64,000 nt of DNA from NCBI GenBank assembly GCA_015501585.1, contig JADNRY010000051.1:62001-126000 (forward strand). The letters are read 5' to 3'. The notes under the pieces were generated by a model that was given only the letters and a program-made list of their open reading frames with translations, was not told where the DNA came from and ran no database searches. The DNA is from Rhodocollybia butyracea (lineage: Eukaryota > Basidiomycota > Agaricomycetes > Agaricales > Omphalotaceae). How positions within the stretch are numbered: position 1 is the first letter of the stretch; each line of letters starts with the position of its first letter. Positions 12,225 through 23,045 of this stretch are shown in pieces. The position numbers and the translations under genes were made by a program.

Positions 12225-12261
12225 GGTTGAGTACTTGTTTGTGGTGCTCCTCAGTGGTGTC

Positions 12262-12815
12262 TCTTGCTCTCTGCAGCCTCCACTACAATTTTATTATATG
12301 CCCAGGGAGCTCCCCTAACTGAATTACAGACTTTTGGCCTAATTGGCCAAGGAAGAGAAGGCCCTATATCATATCTGTGAGATTGCTTTCTGTAGCCTCC
12401 ACCACAATTTTATTATATGCCCAGGGAGCTCCCCTAACTAAATTACTGACTTTTGGCTCAATTGGCCGAGGAAGAGAGGATCCTATATTGATAATTGTAT
12501 ATGTGAAATGGTGCAGACTGAACAGTCCTGTGGATACATCTGTGAGATTGCTTTCTGTAGCCTCCACCACAATTTTATTATATGCCCAGGGAGCTCCCCT
12601 AACTAAGTTACAGACTTTTGGCTCAATTGGCCAAGGAAGAGAGGACCCTATATTGTATCTGTGAGATTGCTTTCTGTAGCCTCCACCACAATTTTATTAT
12701 ATGCCCAGGGTGCTCCCCTAACTAGATTACGGACTTTGGCTCAATTGGCCAAGGAAGAGAGGACCCTATATTGATAATTGTATATGTGAAATGGCGCAGA
12801 CTGAACAGTCCTGCT
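12262..12815 (+). repeat. Tandem array of long and short units
   Basis: Four copies of a unit beginning CTGTGAGATTGCTTTCTG and containing ATTTTATTATATGCCCAGG start at about 12262, 12375, 12540 and 12659. The units alternate between about 165 bp, which carry an extra GATAATTGTATATGTGAAAT segment, and about 115 bp. Frames in this array are open only because the unit repeats. Confidence 0.85.
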
Positions 12816-13178
12816 CCACTCTTGTTCTCCTTCTCATGGATACATTATTACATCTATGATATCCCAAGATTGACTAGTGGACTTCCACTGGCAGTATAGC
12901 ACAAAATCTGTAAAGAAACCTTTGACAAAGGTCTGGAATGACTGATAGAGATGTCCACGAGTCCGGATCCAAGTATACTTGGATCCGGAGCGCAAGTACT
13001 TGTGGCCTAAAAGGCCTGACTCGTGGGAAACGGGTCACTGACTCGCAAGTATTACTTGCGGGTCTCACAAGTACTTGTGGATCCGCACACTAATCAAGTA
13101 GTTACAGCTATATTCACAAGTATTTACCATTATTTACTTGCATACAGTGATTGTACAGTGTATAATGCTATTATTGTA

Positions 13179-13518
13179 CTTTTCAATAATAATGACATGC
13201 GGAAAAACAAAAAAACTTTTCGTCTACTGGATGGGTAGGCGCGGCGCCTATTTTTCTGAATCACATGGCATATGGCCATACCATGCCAGCCCTCGGCATG
13301 TAAGTGTTGCACCATTTCTTACCATATAAGGCAATAGCTGCAACGATTTTGCAGTCGGTGGTGCGCCAAATGTGCGCAGTTATTGCCTTATATAGTAAGA
13401 AATATTGACCTTGGCTTGGCAGCCACCCCATGTGATTCAGAGAAATAGGCGCCACGCCAAACAGACCGGCTGGACAAAAGTTTTTTTTTTTTTCCGGAAT
13501 GTCATTATTATTGAAAAG
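13179..13518. mobile_element. Nested 340-bp inverted-repeat element
   Basis: The arms begin CTTTTCAATAATAATGACAT and close with the exact reverse complement. The match continues for about 80 bp per side, through AAACTTTT, GGCGCCTATTT and CTGAATCACATGG. It lies wholly inside the hAT MITE at 12946-13916. Confidence 0.75.
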
Positions 13519-13602
13519 CACTATAAAAACCTGTACTTTACTTGTTACACTAATTTCATACTATGGTATGAAGTAAAAATGTACTGACAGTTAGGCTTTG
13601 GA

Positions 13603-13666
13603 TTGTAGACAGCCTACGGCGATTGGGCGCTAAAATAAGCGCTCAGTCGCTGTGAGCTGTCTACAA
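13603..13666. repeat. 64-bp hairpin
   Basis: TTGTAGACAGC (13603-13613) pairs with GCTGTCTACAA (13656-13666), with an inner GGGCGCT/AGCGCTC pairing around an AAAATA loop. Confidence 0.7.
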
Positions 13667-15215
13667 CCTCAAACATGTGTGGCAGTACTTGATAAGTACT
13701 ATAATAAACATGATACTATTAATTACTGTAAGTTTTGATCACCAACAACAAATATATGAGTTCATATTGCTTGCACAAGTCAACTGAAAATTGCAAATGT
13801 CTGACTTGTGACCCGTGGGAAACGGATCCTGGGATCCGCGAGTCACATACTTGCGGGTTTTCCCACGGATCTTACCTGCGAGTACTTGTGAAGACTTGGA
13901 CTCGTGGACATCTCTAATGACTGATCATCCTGGTACAATAAGACAGCAGGCATCCTGGGGAATATGGATTGAGCGTGAAGCCCATCATTGACCATATGGT
14001 GTCCCCACATCTGGAGCTTGCTTTTAGCCACCTAGTAGCCCACCTACTAGACAGTACTGCCTAGTGCCATAGTTTGATGCCATCTCAGACAGAATTTAAG
14101 CCACCAACTTGGATATTCGGCTCATAACTTCAGGGTAATTGTATTCACTGATTTCAAGGTCTCTTCCTGCATCTGGTATTGTTTTGCTCAGAGGCTATGC
14201 CCCTAGTAGAGTTGCAGGGCGCTCTCCGTAATGTACTTAAACCCCCAAGGTTCACCAAGTTTGACTTGTCTCTTTTTTGCCTATCCTTTAATTTTCTTGG
14301 CTCGACTCATCACTCTATACATAGAAACTATACTGCTCACCAGCACATATATTTGATCATATCCTACATACTGTAGCTTACTGTCCCTCGAGTTTTTACT
14401 TCACTAATGTCTAAGTACATAAGGAGCTGCAATGAGATTATTCTCTTTGTAATTTTGTGCCCATTGAGCAATCAGAATTGAGGTTTAACCTCAGGGACGG
14501 AACTTGCTCAATGGTGAATGATCTTTGCCTGAAACAGGAAGGACCCTGTGAGACAGGACCCTGGACAAAGCTCTGACAGTACATCGCAGGTTTATGGATA
14601 TATAAGGCCAAATTGCTTCAGGAACACATTTCATAATGTACTGTGTAGCCCTAGGTAGTAAGGGGGTTAGCTGGCTGCACTAGGCCACTAGGTGCACTAC
14701 CTAGCACTACACAGTGCTTGTACAAGCTGAAAGTGAGGGATTCATCACCCATTAGTACCAACAAATAGTGCGGTTGTCAGTATGTTTATTGTTAAGTACC
14801 GGAGCACCAAGGTACTGTTGTATATTTGCCAATGAGGCAACTCCAGAGATTACTTAGCAGGATTGGTATGTTTGTATGTCCATATACTTACTCATTGTAT
14901 TACCAATATTATACAGTATGTACAGTATATAAGCTAGCATGTAGTACCATAGTACTCATGCATTTGCGAGGTATCTAATGCCTTGTTCAACTGCACTTAC
15001 CATTGTGTTGGATCCTGGCAGGACTGACCGCCTGATTGGACACTGATTGGATCCCCTAACAGAAATCCCAGAAATTCCACAAGTACAAGCTGTTGATGTG
15101 CTTGTTCTTGCTCATCATGCCAATCTGGGCCAAACTTGAACTCAGACTAGAGGCAATCATAGAGCTACCTGAAGCATGAATATACAGTAGGGTACGTAAA
15201 GAGTACATCATGAGC

Positions 15216-15790
15216 TCACAGTTGAGCCAAGAAGATCTTCCACACACCAAAACAGTCTAGAGATGTGAAATGAAGCCTAATGAGGCAAACAAAGTCAACA
15301 AACACCCAAGCATAGACTGGGTTGACAATAGCTGCAAATATTTGGTTTGTGTGGCTTTGCAAGGGTGAGGAGTCTGGCTCCACATAATGAGAAGGAAGAA
15401 TAAATTGGCGGAGTTTTCTGCCTTTCTTTGCATCTTTATTAGGGCCGGCAAGTGAGTTGTCTATGATCATATCATAATCTGCATGTGGAAGGCAACAGAG
15501 ATGACCTTCCAGGCCCCATGAGACAGTGACTGCATGCTGCAGGAGATATCAGTATTAAATTACAATGTGCATGCAAGCACACACATAACTGGCAGCTATA
15601 CACAGATACTTTCCATGTGGACAAGCATGAATGGGCCCTGGAGTTGTTGGCTGAAGAAGGTAGTGTGCTAGTGCATAATCCTGTTCTTTGAGACATTGCA
15701 GATCATGTGGGTCTGGTGTGAAGCTTTCTGGGATAGGCTCAGGTGCATCCAAATATCAGCTGGAGTCAACAGTAAGTGTTCTATAGGATT
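15216..15790 (-). CDS. Possible small spliced gene, unrecognised
   Basis: Two open blocks on the minus strand could be exons. One (15790 to about 15590) encodes PIPESFTPDPHDLQCLKEQD; the other (about 15530-15216) encodes SHYVEPDSSPLQSHTN and a hydrophobic tail. A GTATGT-type donor could lie between them. I recognise no domain. The block is inside the foldback-like element and may be a captured gene fragment or chance coding. Function is unknown. Confidence 0.2.
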
Positions 15791-16139
15791 TTTAGGCAGT
15801 CCCAAGTGCAAAAGTAGACAAATGAATAACTAGGCATCCTTAACCGCCCTTGAGCTCAGTTCTGTTCGAAGTGATTCAAAAATAATGCACCATCAACTCT
15901 CCCCATTCTGTTTCAACTCTTTAAGATCCTTAAGAACACATATACAAAACATGTGGTTTTTTGATCCTCTGGCATTCTCTGAGGCTGTAGAAGGAGTGCG
16001 GTTTAGAGAGGTGTAGCGCGTGTTGGGCACATTTCAGCCGTCATTTGACTCAGCTTTGTTTTCTGGTGATCCAGCCCTAACAGAGTTCAATGTTTTGGCA
16101 TGTAGGCAAAGGATTACGGCACGTGATGTAATTTTACTT

Positions 16140-16394
16140 GGCATTTCAAGGGGAACCTTTTAAGTTTTGCGGAAAATTCAAAGTTTTATGGGGGACCTTT
16201 TAAGTTTTCCGGAAAATTCAAAGTTTACGGGGGAACTTTTTAAAGTTTTCCGGGAAAGTCAAAGTTTTATGGGGGGACATTTTGAAGTTTTCCGGGAAGA
16301 CCAAAGTTTACGGGGGAGGCATTTTAAAGTTTTCTGGGCAGGTGAAAGTTTATGGGGGGCCTAATTTTTGTGCAACTTGAACAGCATAGTCACA
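16140..16394 (-). repeat. Right arm of the foldback-like element
   Basis: Reverse complement of the left arm at 11250-11530. Five or six units of AAAGTTT(T)A(C/T)GGGGG alternate with TTTTCCGGAAAATTC. Confidence 0.7.
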
Positions 16395-17700
16395 GGAATC
16401 GGTTGAAAAAGGCAGGTCAAAATACACCGAACGTAAAACACACTACAAAAATATTGCAAGAAAAGCAAAATTGCCTTTAGCGACGCGCGAGGATAGGTAG
16501 AAAAGAGGGAAACAATGTTGGCCAAGCGCCCGGAAAGGAACGGTGTCGGACCGCAGACCGACGGGAGGAAAATGATGTCTTGAGTAGTGGACATTTTAGC
16601 TACATGGGACACAAACGCTTCGCTTACGTTTCAACTTAGCGGTTTGTGAACCATGATGCTTCTTGAATTCAGTGGCGATTCCTTCACCTATCGATAGCAC
16701 ATGTTATCCTCACAAAATACATTTATATGGGGCCTTCAGTATCTCCTGTGTTGATTCCACTCTTCAATTTGGCCACGGAAAGGCTGTAACCGTTTTAGCG
16801 GTTTGGTTAATTTATCTCTTCCTTAAGACAGAGTGAGTCTTGAGAGTAATAAGAGAAGAGTAATAAGAGAAGAGTAGAACATAGCACTAGGTAAACATGC
16901 TGTTAGTATGAGTCTCATCATTGTGTTGATTAGACTAGATTACAGACACTTCATCAGTTGTTGCTTGATTTCTTAGCAGTCATTGTTGCTTATTTGTGTT
17001 CTTAATAAAACAATGGCAACACAACAATACTTTGCACAACTAGTGAGCATACATTGTCATTGCCATACAACAAGAGAAACTGTTCTATAGACAGAGCAAG
17101 AGAGAATACTATTCCATGGTGGGTATAATGAAGGCGACAGAAAATAATACCTAACAAAACCTTAGTGTACATATAGAAAGAATTTCACTGCAATAATAGT
17201 GAAGTTAATCTGCTGAAGCTAAAGTAACATCCGAATTCCAACAGGAAGCTTAAGTCACAAAAGGTATGCTGACAAGAATCAGAACACAACAAAGAAAATA
17301 ATTGTTGTGATAGGCTCCTGAGGGAAAAAAAACGCAGCAACGAGTATATTCCGGTTGTCCTCTCTGTGACGGTCAGAAGAGAGAGACAAACAGATGCAGA
17401 AGCATCCGCTGACTACAGTTTTGTACCTACGTAAGATTTTGATTACGACCTGGGAATGACAAATCCTAAATCCAACAATAATAGATTGCAACCTATGATT
17501 GCGCAGAGACACTGTAGAGTACTAAACCCTGATGTGGAAGTATGTTTGGCAGATGTACATCAAGGGTGAAGGTGAGAGAATGACTTGAATTTCTGCTTCA
17601 TTGTTGTGAGTTTCATTTGGATTTTTTTTGGCAGTTTGGGGCGTTTGTTTTGGAGAAGATGCCTGGATGTGAACATGAACCATTTCCAGATGCTCCAGTC
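16395..17700. other. No recognisable gene
   Basis: Short frames only. A small direct duplication, AGAGTAATAAGAGAAGAGTA, is at about 16845-16876. Confidence 0.5.
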
Positions 17701-17863
17701 TGAGTCACTCAAGTTAACTCAAGTCAACTTGAGGTTCACCTGAGGTTAACCAAGTTGACAAGTTAAGTGCAAGTTAACCCTCAATTGAGCAGATTTGTCA
17801 ACTTAGTTAACCTCAGGTGAACCTCAAGTTGACTTGAGTTGACTTGAGCTAACTTAAGTGACT
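17701..17863. repeat. 163-bp palindromic repeat
   Basis: TGAGTCACTCAAGTTAACTC and onward (about 70 bp) reappears inverted, ending AACTTAAGTGACTCA. The arms are rich in TCAACTTGAGG. It looks like a small palindromic MITE. Confidence 0.7.
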
Positions 17864-17969
17864 CAATCCAAGGTCCAGGGGTTCACTTTGGCTTAAGCCA
17901 ACTTGATGAACTTGAGTGAGACCTGAGGCTGACTTAAGTTGGCTTAAGTTTTTTGGACTTTTCCTGATG
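17864..17969. mobile_element. Right-terminal fragment of a CATCAGGAAAA-type element
   Basis: It ends TTTTCCTGATG and holds CTTGATGAACTTGAGTGAGA, matching the subterminal CTTGAG-rich regions at the right ends of the Plavaka elements (45368 and 57527). No matching left end was found. Confidence 0.55.
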
Positions 17970-18016
17970 TAGGCTAACTCAATACCCTCCCTATACAAAG
18001 ATTCTCGAGTCTCGAC

Positions 18017-18674
18017 TAAAGGTGGACACGAGTCCGGTTCCAAGTATACTTGGAACCGTGACACAAGTACTTGTGAGGTAAAACCCTTGACTCGTGACTC
18101 ATCAAATACTCATGGGAAATGAGTCAAGTGACTCGCAAGTATTTGGCAAGTAAACTTGCAAGTACTTGTGCTCAGTTTACTCACAAGCACTTGTAATATT
18201 AACAGAAACAAATGAAGTTTATTTATGAGAAATATTAAAACAAATAGCCCATATGTAATAATACAAAGGAGTGTAAAGCAAAAGACCTACAAGCTGCTGC
18301 CTACAAGAGTTTAATATCAGAGCAACATCCTTGTCTTGCATGAACACTTGATCTCCACCCCATTAGATTTATCTCACATTGAATAACACTGAATTGGAGG
18401 AGATTCTTGATTTAGTCTAAATTTTACTATGTTGTTTGGTAGTTTAGTACATGATATGACTATGAAATTGATGACCTGAGTACTGTATATGAGGAGTTCT
18501 CTCACAAGTCACAAATACTTGCAAGTACTTGCTAATTTTTTGAAGGCTGACTTGTGACTTGTGAAAGAACCGTGGGAAACAAGTATTGTGACTCGCGAGT
18601 CAGATACTTGTGAGTATTCCCACGGGTCTGACTTGCAAGTACCTGCGTAAGAACCGGACTCGTGTCCATCTTTA
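18017..18674. mobile_element. hAT-type MITE of the CACGAGTCC family
   Basis: The element begins TAAAGGTGGACACGAGTCC and ends GGACTCGTGTCCATCTTTA. The 8-bp flanks GTCTCGAC and GTCTCAAC match at seven positions. Subterminal CAAGTACTTG and CTCGTG motifs match the element at 12946. Confidence 0.85.
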
Positions 18675-21600
18675 GTCTCAACTGCCACCCTTGCTGCCAC
18701 CTGATCAAATCACTCCAGCTTGAAAAGGCCAGTCTTGGAAGGAATTTTGACATGTTGTAGTTGCAAATCTTGATGTTGTAGCTTGTTGCACTGCTGTTGT
18801 CAAAAAAAATCTTGAAGGCCCAAGGGAGGCTTAGGGAGCTTGACTTGGAGTTGCATAGACGTCTTAAGATAATCTTGGACTTGAAGTTGCAATAAAAAGT
18901 CTTGAATGAAATTGTGGAGAACTTGAGCTTGAAGGAACATGACTTGTCAGAGTCAGCGATGCGACGGCGTGTTGAGAACGAGAAAAATTACCCTGAATAA
19001 TAATCAATCAGAACTATACAGTTACACGTGACCCGGCACCAAACACTTAGCAAAAAACTTTGAGTTCAACCTAGTATTTACACACTTACTTCTCAGTATT
19101 AAAATAAGAGCTCAGGACACAGATATAATAATTATCTACTTGCTATTAGTAAGTATTAGCTTGTATGATTTTTTATTGTTATAACAAGACAGGTTTATAA
19201 TTATCATATTGTAATCATTAATCCCGCAGGCACGCTAAACCCTTGTTTACGCTGTCAAAATATCCCCAACCCTAGCCCTAACCGCTAACTTTCGCGCTGC
19301 GCGCGAGCCGCCTGCGGCGGCGCAAACCCTAACCTAAACTAACCTAATAAAAAAGAATAACAAAATGTCACCAGTAAGGATTGAACTACCAACCCGCTGA
19401 TCACATCCTCGTGATCCTGTTGACACCCGTTGACAGCAGCAGAACCACTCTGCCATACGCACATGAGAATCCCTGATGGGCATTTAATTATGTGGCACCT
19501 GTCATTATGTACACTTGATAATAGCAAGAAATAATTGTAAAATCTCTAGACTTGTTATTTGGGAAGTACCTTTGAGTTGCTGGCTCTCTGTAGAGCCCAT
19601 GGCATAGTGTTACTCAATCAGACCCCTTCTGGCAGTTTGAGCTAGGCCACTCATCCATTTAAGGCTGACAGATGCTACTCGTAGATCCGAAGTATTCACT
19701 CTGGATCATGTTGATCTCCCGGTATAGGTATCGCTGTCCAGGTTGCGCCACACTTCAAAAGTATATGCCAGGAATTAGTAAGTTGTCAAGATTGTGTTGT
19801 CGGTTAAAGTCAGCTAGGATCAAGCTCCATATCTCTACGGCTCTATAGAAGTATGCCACCTCGCCAGTGAATCCCTATAGCAAACAACGCTCGGTAAGCA
19901 GCATGCTGTTGTACATCAGGAGATCAATGACTGATATAATTAAGTAAGTCCTTCGACGAATAGCGGACTCTGGTTATAGGGATTCCCAGTACAGTACAGT
20001 ATGCATGGGACTCCTCGAGCCCAGTATGATTAACCCCTAGCAAGCTTTCGCCTCAACTTTCACTTTGCCTGATGATCGTGTATTACGAGTCCTGAATGTA
20101 ATGAAGGCTCGTCCTTATGGCCGGTTTTGCGTGGGAATTTCTTCCCGATTAGGGTTGATCTTGCCCAAATTTGGAAGAATCGTTTCCCCATATTTGGAAA
20201 TGTCAAAGCGCTTGGCATGTGACTTTCTGATGTACCCACTGTATATCCCATGTTACCCAAAACTTTGCCGCATCTACCTTTTTACTCTTAAACTTCTTGC
20301 ATCAAATGCCGTTGTGGTTTCACCTCTAATGCGTGGATTATCAGTGCTGTACATTCTTTTCGCCACACAGCATTTATCCATCTTAATAAACTTTACTTCC
20401 ATTTTACTTCCTCGGTTTTTTACATTTTGTTCGCGGTTGTTGCAGTGCACGATTCATAACTAGTGTCTTGCAGGACTCATACCTGCCACGCGCTTGGCGC
20501 GGTGGCCCACACTCGCAAGTAATCCCATGCTGATGGTGGGGTTCAGGCTCAAGTTAATAAAACCCATTCAAGATACCATCCGCCTTAACAAATAACTGTT
20601 GATCTTCCCCATGATGAGATGTTGGAGATGAGAGGAGGTGAGCCCCTCCGCCAAGTCACTGTTCGGCTCATCTCCCATCTGATCACTGATGTTCCAAGAA
20701 ACTAGATGTCCTTCTCTCCTTTGGGAAGCACCTAACACGTTGAAGTCAATCAAAGCCGCCTCGAAATGAATCCAGCTCGGGAGTTGGTTTCATGATATGT
20801 TCAGAGAGGAATGCACATTAACCACTTTATACACTTCATAAGTGCCGAATTCTGTCAAGACTTCCACTGTGTTTTCACTTTCACTTTCACTTTCGCTATC
20901 TTTCCTCCCCTGAGTCCCTCTCGACCTGCTCTCTATTTGCATATTGTATGCCATTGTCCTACACAAAAAGACCTTTGCTGTGTATGGATATTCCAGAAAA
21001 TCTACTTGCACAAGCTTCCGCAAGCAATGTTCGAGAGAATTGAAGTGGAGATTCGAGAACATCCATATGCAGAAACTTCCTCAAGCGATGTTCGAGAAAA
21101 CTGAAGCTGTGGCAAAAGAAGCTAGAACATGCATTGAGCCCCAGTAAAGGGTACCGGTAGGACTGAGGCCTTGAGGATTGGATAGCTGGATTTTCCGGAG
21201 ATATCCAAGTAAGAGCAAGCTTTGACGACACACATATCCTCATATGTGGAGGATACGCCAAGAAGCCCCTTGGTACTCTCAACGTATTGCACAGGCCACT
21301 GATCTCTACCATGGCTTCTACCTCGTCACATCCAACCACAATGGCTCGAGAATTGGCACACGACTCGGGAGGTTTCCATATTCCATGCGTGTCTTTTTAA
21401 GTCTTTGTCAGGACTGCTCTCAAAACCTACCTGGGTAAAAGACCAAAAAGCGCTGAGCGGGACACTGCCACTGCTTATTCAACAGCTCCGCGCGGCACAA
21501 TCGGCGCTTGGCTTCTTGGCCTGAATACTATTGTTAGCGGATCCACAACTTCGGCCCTTTTTTCAACCGTCATGAGGTTTATAACCATTGTGTTTATCTT

Positions 21601-21861
21601 TTTACTTCAAACCACATTCTACCCTCCCGCCTTGTCTCCCAAGTCAGACTTTATATAGAATGTAATCTTATCTTATCAGAGATTACGCAAGACAATCATT
21701 GCTATCTATATAAAGTCTCATTTGAAACACGCACCCGATACCATAGGTCAGGTCTTTCCTAAAAAGGGTCTTAGATGAGCAATCATTTTGAGCTACGTGA
21801 TCAATCACATGAGCATCCAAAACGCCAACAAACAGAGCTTTCACACTAGCCAAAACAGAGC
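18675..21861. other. No confident gene; minor repeats and a tRNA-like stretch
   Basis: Open frames at 20065-20463 and 20811-21339 overlap others in antisense and carry no motif I know. An imperfect duplication of about 75 bp occurs at 21015-21100 (CAAGC.ATGTTCGAGA.AA.TGAAG twice). Confidence 0.45.
19366..19462 (-). tRNA. tRNA-like pseudogene or tRNA-derived SINE head
   Basis: On the minus strand, TGGCAGAGTGG fits a pol III A box. GTTCAATCC, one base short of the usual B box, follows about 70 bases later. The 3' side reads ACTGGTGACA followed by TTTT, a pol III terminator. The 5' acceptor strand does not pair with the 3' strand and no clean anticodon arm folds, so it is not a functional tRNA. 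A class II (Leu/Ser) origin is a guess. Confidence 0.25.
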
Positions 21862-22553
21862 GAAGTAGAGGTAGAGGTAGAGGTAGAGGTAGACCTAGAA
21901 GTAGAGCTTGTTTCAAAAGTGGGGCTCTACTTTTGGCCTAAAGGTAGATGTAATCAAGCTATACTTTTTTGTGAGCACGTGCGGCTCTTCCGGTGTTCAC
22001 TGGAGGCGTCGGCCGACGCGTCCCTAGCAGCTAACTGCCCTTACACTTGCAGAAGGGTTTGCATGGCTCAATATATACAATCTCTGTGCCTCCTATATAC
22101 ATCGGATAGACAATGGGATACCTGACCACATTCCACTAGTACATGATAACATCGACAAATACTGCTTATACCAGTCAAATACCAGTTAGTTCATCAGACA
22201 GTTGAATCAAAGGGAATAGCACACCTTAGAGCCTCTGCAGCCCAGTACCCCTGATTTTTTCTTACCCAGTTAATAGAAAAGGTATCACCAATGTCAGAGC
22301 AGTCAGTGTAAGGCAGCATTGGCCCACTGTGGAGGACTACCGCCGTCGATGCACCTATCTCAGTATCTGAAGCAATGTGCATCAATGTCAACGGCGGCAC
22401 CTCGGAGATCAAGTGATCATTGGCCGCTGGGGTACGGAATCCCTAAGTCATAAGTAGAGCTCAGGTAGAGCTCCACATTTTGCTCAGCTCTACTTTCTTG
22501 AACAGCTGAAAAAGTAGATTTGGGACACCTCTACCTCTACCTCTACTTTGTAG
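21862..22553. mobile_element. GTAGAG-rich inverted-repeat element
   Basis: The left end has (GTAGAG)n: AAGTAGAGGTAGAGGTAGAG followed by TAGAGCTTG and GGGGCTCTACTTTTGGCC. The right end has the inverted CCTCTACCTCTACCTCTACT preceded by GTAGAGCTCCACATTTTGCT. This is consistent with a short TIR element of about 690 bp. No coding capacity or clear target duplication was found. Confidence 0.5.
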
Positions 22554-22602
22554 GTAGAGCTGTTTCTGCTACTGTGAATGTTCTCCCAATGAAACGCACT
22601 TC

Positions 22603-23045
22603 GTGTATCAACAAACCGTTTCGCTCGCGCCAACTCATAATATGAGTGTTTATTCTTTTCAACTCAAACAAACTCCAGGTGCTCATCCCGTATATGGCTC
22701 TCTGAACAAGCATCAAGCATCACATACTCCCATTTCCGCATCCACTTTCTATGCCCCGCCTTCTGTATCTCTGTCTCAGACACGCACGCAAAGCCTCCAT
22801 CCGCCTTTGAGTTTGTCCCACGCCGTACCATTTTGCATGCCATTGGATATGATCTCCTTGACGCCGCATAAACGCAAGTCAACAGATGAGAACTTTCGGA
22901 ATTATACACCGTCTGCGCTGTTAAAAACAAAAAGGCGAAAGAAGGGATTGACTCCAGTTCAGAAGCTGGAGTCCGTACTTAAGCACATTCAAGCTCTAAG
23001 TTGGTCCTACAGCGACTTCCTCTACTGGAGCTCAGAGTGGAAGAG
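22603..23045 (+). pseudogene. DUF6589-family protein, N-terminal fragment
   Basis: The frame from 22603 encodes a Ser/Pro/His-rich low-complexity stretch, then KTKRRKKGLTPVQKLESVLK and HIQALSWSYSDFLYW, the basic plus helical N-terminus seen in DUF6589 proteins and similar in layout to the copy at 1511-2464. It stops abruptly near 23045, where the antisense of a RecQ-like helicase C-terminus begins. This junction is the same type as in the first element. Confidence 0.6.

Larger units (their letters stand above)
12946..13916. mobile_element. hAT-type MITE of the CCACGAGTCC family, with 8-bp duplication
   Basis: The element begins TAGAGATGTCCACGAGTCC and ends GGACTCGTGGACATCTCTA. The perfect 8-bp repeat ATGACTGA flanks it (12938-12945 and 13917-13924). 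Subterminal regions are rich in CAAGTACTTG and CGTGGGAAACGG motifs. It contains another inverted-repeat insertion (13179-13518). Confidence 0.88.
11250..16394. mobile_element. Foldback-like element with tandem-repeat inverted arms
   Basis: The left arm (11250 to about 11530) starts CTGGTCAC.TATGCTGTTCAA and then repeats units of about 35 bp such as CCCGTAAACTTTCATTTTTT. The right arm (about 16140-16394) is its reverse complement: GGGGACCTTTTAAGTTTTCC units ending TTGAACAGCATAGTCACAG. Long arms made of short tandem units are the hallmark of foldback transposons. No transposase was found inside. The interior instead holds two hAT MITEs, a tandem array and a possible gene. No clean target duplication was seen. 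Confidence 0.6.

Noticed and set aside
12364..12664. Open frames on both strands over the tandem array
   Set aside because: They exist only because the non-coding unit repeats without stops.
19690..19960. Minus-strand frame with LLMYNSMLLTER and GEVAYFYRAVEIWS
   Set aside because: Looks protein-like but has three stops in 270 bp and no family could be named.
20065..20463. 132-codon open frame on the plus strand
   Set aside because: Overlaps an antisense frame, has no recognisable domain and no conserved context.
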